A stretch of DNA of 9,095 bases from CAYYHA01 sp964471535 (GTDB taxonomy: Bacteria > Myxococcota > Myxococcia > SLRQ01), in NCBI GenBank assembly GCA_964471535.1, contig CAYYHA010000173.1, positions 1 through 9,095 of the forward strand, written 5' to 3'. Under the pieces are notes generated by a model. The model ran no database searches and had not been told where the DNA came from. It saw only the letters and a list, made by a program, of their open reading frames with translations. Shown here one piece after another: positions 7,175-9,095 of this stretch. The translations under genes and the position numbers were made by a program. Numbering within the stretch: position 1 is the stretch's first letter; every line of letters starts with the position of its first letter.

Positions 7175-8638
7175 TCAATCACCGAAGTGGGCCTGCAGGC
7201 CCAGGACGACGAGGGTCAAGCTGTGCTCGTAGATGCCGGTGCCCACCACGGTGCCCTCGTAGCTGCTGCCCGGCGGCGGCGCGACGACCTGCAGAACCTC
7301 CGAGCGCTTCACGTCGCGGCGGACCGTCGGTGCGTGACTCGCCGCGAGGGTGATCGTGTACCAGTCGCGGGAGTACTCGAGCCCACCGGTGATCTGGTGC
7401 ATGTCGCCGCCGAAGAAGTCGAGCCCCTGCGTCGACTCGGGGATCGCCGACTGGGAGAAGGCGTAGCCGAGGTGCACGGTCAGCGGCACCCGCTCGAGAA
7501 GCCCCATCGCCTCGAGATCGAAGGAGAGGCCCAGCCGCAGGCCCACGGCGTCGCGCCACTTCTTGGGAATCCGCAGCGCCTCGACCTCGATGGGATCCTG
7601 GAAGATGTCGCTCTCGACCACCACCCCGTAGGGCTCGAGGACGAACGCCTCGACCGCCGAGTATCCCTCGTACACCACGTCGAAGGCGCCGCGGATGCCG
7701 TTCCTGTGCACCGTGGCGCCGAAGCGGTAGACGGTGGGGAAGGTCGTCTTGAACCGCGCTGCGTTGCCCGTTTGATGGATGTTGAACGGTTCCTGCGTGA
7801 GGCCGTCGTTGAAGGTGAGGTCGAGGGTGCCCTCGCCGACGAGCTCGAAGCCCGGACGCACACTGAAGCCCAGGGTCAGCGCATCGGCGGGCCGGACCTG
7901 GACCCCGAGGATACCCGTGAAGGCAGGCTTGCCCGTGACGTCCAGGTCCGCGACGCCCTCGAAGGCGGGATCTTCTCCCGGCGCGAGTCCGCCGTAGAGC
8001 GATTGCGAGAAGCGGGTCTGACTCAAGACGACCTGGCCCGAGACGCCGACCGAGAGCCACTCGGTGGGCGCCCACCCCGCTGCGAGCGTGGGGTAGAGGA
8101 CCGGGATGAAGGAATCGATGAGGTTGTAGCGCTGCGGGGCCTTCTGGGCGATGGCGTCGGGATCCGCGGGCTCGGTATCGGGATTGCCGTCGTAGAACTC
8201 AGGGGCGATCTTCCGCGGATCGGGGTAGGACTGCGCGCCGTACGCGGAGGGTCCGTAGACGGCGACTCCCAGCGTCAGGTCGGTCGTGAGCTGATAGCTC
8301 ACCCCTAGGAAAGGGGCGATCCACGGCTTGTAGCCATTGGACACCGGATCGCCGATGTCCACCAGGTTTCCGCTGGCATCGAAGCCCCGGCGCTGGAAGC
8401 GCGTCTCCAGGAACGCAAAGTGGCCGTCGAGGAGGATGCGCAGGCCCCGCAGCGAGGCGAGCCCCGCCGGATTGAACATCATCGCCGTGGGATCGCCGGG
8501 ATCGGCGACGCCCGTGCCCCCGCGTGCCAGCGCGCGAGCACCGTTCTCCGGGTACTCGTAGCCCGAGGCCCCGGCGACCGAGGGCCCGAGTATCCACGCG
8601 AATCCACACACCCAAACGGCCAACAGAACGCGACGCAT
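7175..8638 (-). CDS. FadL/OMPP1/TodX-family outer-membrane channel
   Basis: This is a 487-residue outer-membrane beta-barrel of the FadL family, whose members pass long-chain fatty acids or other hydrophobic compounds across the outer membrane. Residues 1-24 look like a signal peptide (MRR, a hydrophobic core, then Ala-Gly-Ala before Ser25). The mature N-terminus has the family signature: a Gly/Ala-rich stretch (GARALARGGTGVAD), an Asp-Pro-Thr segment, and Asn-Pro-Ala-Gly at residues 56-59. In E. coli FadL this N-terminal part forms the hatch inside the barrel. Alternating beta-strands follow, including FPTVYRFGA (about 300-308), a KKWRDAVGLRLGLSF strand and a late DMHQITGGLEYS strand. The protein ends LGLQAHFGD, with Phe near the C-terminus. 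The length is slightly above E. coli FadL. The ATG at 8638 is chosen, though GTG at 8641 would add one residue. The substrate cannot be read from the sequence. It is probably the first gene of a unit with the lipoprotein. Confidence 0.9.
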   Translation of the reverse strand: MRRVLLAVWVCGFAWILGPSVAGASGYEYPENGARALARGGTGVADPGDPTAMMFNPAGLASLRGLRILLDGHFAFLETRFQRRGFDASGNLVDIGDPVSNGYKPWIAPFLGVSYQLTTDLTLGVAVYGPSAYGAQSYPDPRKIAPEFYDGNPDTEPADPDAIAQKAPQRYNLIDSFIPVLYPTLAAGWAPTEWLSVGVSGQVVLSQTRFSQSLYGGLAPGEDPAFEGVADLDVTGKPAFTGILGVQVRPADALTLGFSVRPGFELVGEGTLDLTFNDGLTQEPFNIHQTGNAARFKTTFPTVYRFGATVHRNGIRGAFDVVYEGYSAVEAFVLEPYGVVVESDIFQDPIEVEALRIPKKWRDAVGLRLGLSFDLEAMGLLERVPLTVHLGYAFSQSAIPESTQGLDFFGGDMHQITGGLEYSRDWYTITLAASHAPTVRRDVKRSEVLQVVAPPPGSSYEGTVVGTGIYEHSLTLVVLGLQAHFGD

Positions 8639-8644
8639 CACCTG

Positions 8645-8652
8645 CTCCCCTC
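8645..8652 (-). promoter_or_regulatory. Ribosome binding site of the fadL-like gene
   Basis: The minus-strand purine run GAGGGGAG fits two adjacent in-frame starts. Its GGAG lies 6 bases before the ATG at 8638, and its GAGG lies 7 bases before the GTG at 8641. ATG is preferred by codon. The choice alters only one residue of the signal peptide. Confidence 0.65.
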
Positions 8653-8664
8653 TTCTGTCCCAGT

Positions 8665-8694
8665 ACCCAGCTTCGGCTCACCCCGCTTCGGCTC
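8665..8694. repeat. Tandem 15-bp direct repeat upstream of the fadL-like gene
   Basis: Two adjacent 15-bp copies on the plus strand, ACCCAGCTTCGGCTC (8665-8679) and ACCCCGCTTCGGCTC (8680-8694), differ at one base. They lie 27-56 bases upstream of the chosen start codon, between the ribosome binding site and the most likely promoter. Tandem copies of this length suit a regulator binding as a head-to-tail dimer, or could be a chance duplication in the leader. No regulator gene is in view. Confidence 0.6.
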
Positions 8695-8702
8695 GGCGAG
8701 CC
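8690..8702. promoter_or_regulatory. Palindrome overlapping the tandem repeat, candidate operator
   Basis: GGCTCG (8690-8695) and CGAGCC (8697-8702) are perfect inverted arms around a single central G. The left arm overlaps the end of the second 15-bp repeat. The two elements together make a compact cluster 27-64 bases before the fadL-like start. Operator function is inferred from position and symmetry only. Confidence 0.3.
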
Positions 8703-8714
8703 ACGCGCGCCGGG

Positions 8715-8743
8715 ACCATACACGCAAGGATCCGAGGACGGAA
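8715..8743 (-). promoter_or_regulatory. Weak candidate promoter for the fadL-like gene
   Basis: On the minus strand TATGGT (8715-8720) matches 4 of 6 bases of a -10 element. TTCCGT (8738-8743) lies 17 bases upstream but matches the -35 consensus poorly. It falls between the upstream gene's terminator and the fadL-like leader, where a promoter must lie if this gene starts its own transcript. It would give a leader of about 70 bases containing the tandem repeat. Confidence 0.2.
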
Positions 8744-8749
8744 GCGAAA

Positions 8750-8773
8750 CGGGCGCGAGTCTGCTCGCGCCCG
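8750..8773 (-). terminator. Intrinsic-type terminator of the right-edge gene
   Basis: Arms CGGGCGCGAG (8750-8759) and CTCGCGCCCG (8764-8773) make a perfect 10-bp stem with a 4-base loop. On the minus strand the stem begins 31 bases after the stop of the gene ending at 8805 and is followed by TTTCGCTTC, a broken T-rich tail. The plus-strand side is purine-rich instead, so minus-strand termination is favoured. It separates the right-edge gene from the fadL-like gene. Confidence 0.72.
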
Positions 8774-8804
8774 CTGGAGGGGATCCAATGGCTTGGGGGG
8801 TGCC

Positions 8805-9095
8805 CTAGCGCGGCGCCGTGCCCCGGGGTGCGGTCAGCTTCCCGCGGACCTTCTTCTTCTCCCGCTCCTCCTTGTCCGCTTCCTTCAGGCGCCGTGCCTT
8901 CTCCGGGGTGCGGCCGCGCACCCGCGTGGAGGACGAGGTGCCGGTGCGAGGAATCGCCCGCGGCGGGGCTGTCAGGCCGGGATGGGGCGGCAGCAAGCCG
9001 GGACGGCTCTTCGGTGGGGGGCTCCCCGCGCTGCCGCCCCGGTTCCCCGGGAGGCTCGGGGGTGCCGTGGGTAGGGTCACCGGGCGCCCTGGGAC
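8805..9095 (-). CDS. C-terminal Pro-rich and basic tail of a hypothetical protein, 5'-truncated by the window edge
   Basis: The last 96 codons of a minus-strand gene are visible, open to the window edge. The GTG at 9080 need not be the start, since five more codons upstream stay open. Residues 1-50 are Pro-rich with Gly and Ser (for example GSPPPKSRPGLLPPHPG) and are probably disordered. Residues 58-87 are highly charged and could form one helix (RTPEKARRLKEADKEEREKK), followed by a short basic end. No family is recognised. Third codon positions are nearly all G or C, and a good terminator hairpin follows the stop at the right distance; both argue that this is a real gene end. The basic tail could contact nucleic acid, membrane or ribosome, but that is speculation without the rest of the protein. 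Confidence 0.65.
   Translation of the reverse strand, partial: VPGRPVTLPTAPPSLPGNRGGSAGSPPPKSRPGLLPPHPGLTAPPRAIPRTGTSSSTRVRGRTPEKARRLKEADKEEREKKKVRGKLTAPRGTAPR

Noticed and set aside
6587..8308. A 573-codon open frame on the plus strand across the lipoprotein and fadL-like genes.
   Set aside because: It spans two well-supported minus-strand genes and the gap between them, and its product has no family features.
8639..8749. A sigma-54 promoter for the fadL-like gene, suggested by a minus-strand TTGC.
   Set aside because: No GG lies at the required distance upstream of the GC, so the -24/-12 spacing fails.
8793..9074. A 93-codon plus-strand frame opposite the right-edge gene, with a Leu-rich stretch resembling a membrane segment.
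   Set aside because: The Leu run is the complement of the Lys/Glu/Arg-rich codons of the minus-strand gene, which has better codon use and a terminator after it.
1..9095. CRISPR array, RNA genes, insertion sequence or phage remnants.
   Set aside because: No regularly spaced identical repeats, no tRNA or rRNA-like sequence, no transposase or integrase reading frame, and no change of base composition at any boundary were seen.

Overview
The window is a very GC-rich bacterial chromosome segment with dense coding and near-total preference for G or C at third codon positions. The style suggests Myxococcota or a related former deltaproteobacterium: a giant Ala/Glu-rich TPR protein, a lipoprotein with an Asp-Gly-Gly-rich tether after its lipobox, and an outer-membrane FadL-type barrel. 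This is inference from style; no marker gene fixes the taxon.

Layout, left to right. (1) Positions 2-6016, plus strand: the 3' part of a giant tetratricopeptide-repeat gene whose start lies left of the window. About 1,730 residues of degenerate TPR array are followed by a C-terminal domain of about 275 residues. (2) Positions 6017-6192: a gap between convergent genes with three short inverted repeats, the strongest a 10-bp perfect stem. (3) Positions 6193-7089, minus strand: a predicted lipoprotein with a carboxypeptidase-regulatory-like C-terminal domain. (4) Positions 7175-8638, minus strand: a FadL/OMPP1/TodX-family outer-membrane channel, 85 bp upstream of the lipoprotein and probably co-transcribed with it. 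(5) Positions 8639-8804: the fadL-like leader, with a 15-bp tandem repeat, an overlapping palindrome and a terminator hairpin belonging to the gene to the right. (6) Positions 8805-9095, minus strand: the last 96 codons of a gene whose start lies beyond the right edge, encoding a Pro-rich and then basic/charged tail.

How they may work together: the FadL-like channel and the lipoprotein form the one plausible functional unit, an envelope pair for uptake of a hydrophobic substrate. The TPR protein is a separate, convergently transcribed scaffold gene, and the right-edge gene is insulated by its terminator. I see no tRNA, rRNA, CRISPR array, transposase, integrase, toxin-antitoxin pair or defence gene. 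I found no convincing undescribed system. The items most worth a second look are the possible inactive-protease-like C-terminal domain of the TPR protein, the channel-lipoprotein pair, and the repeat/palindrome cluster before the fadL-like gene.
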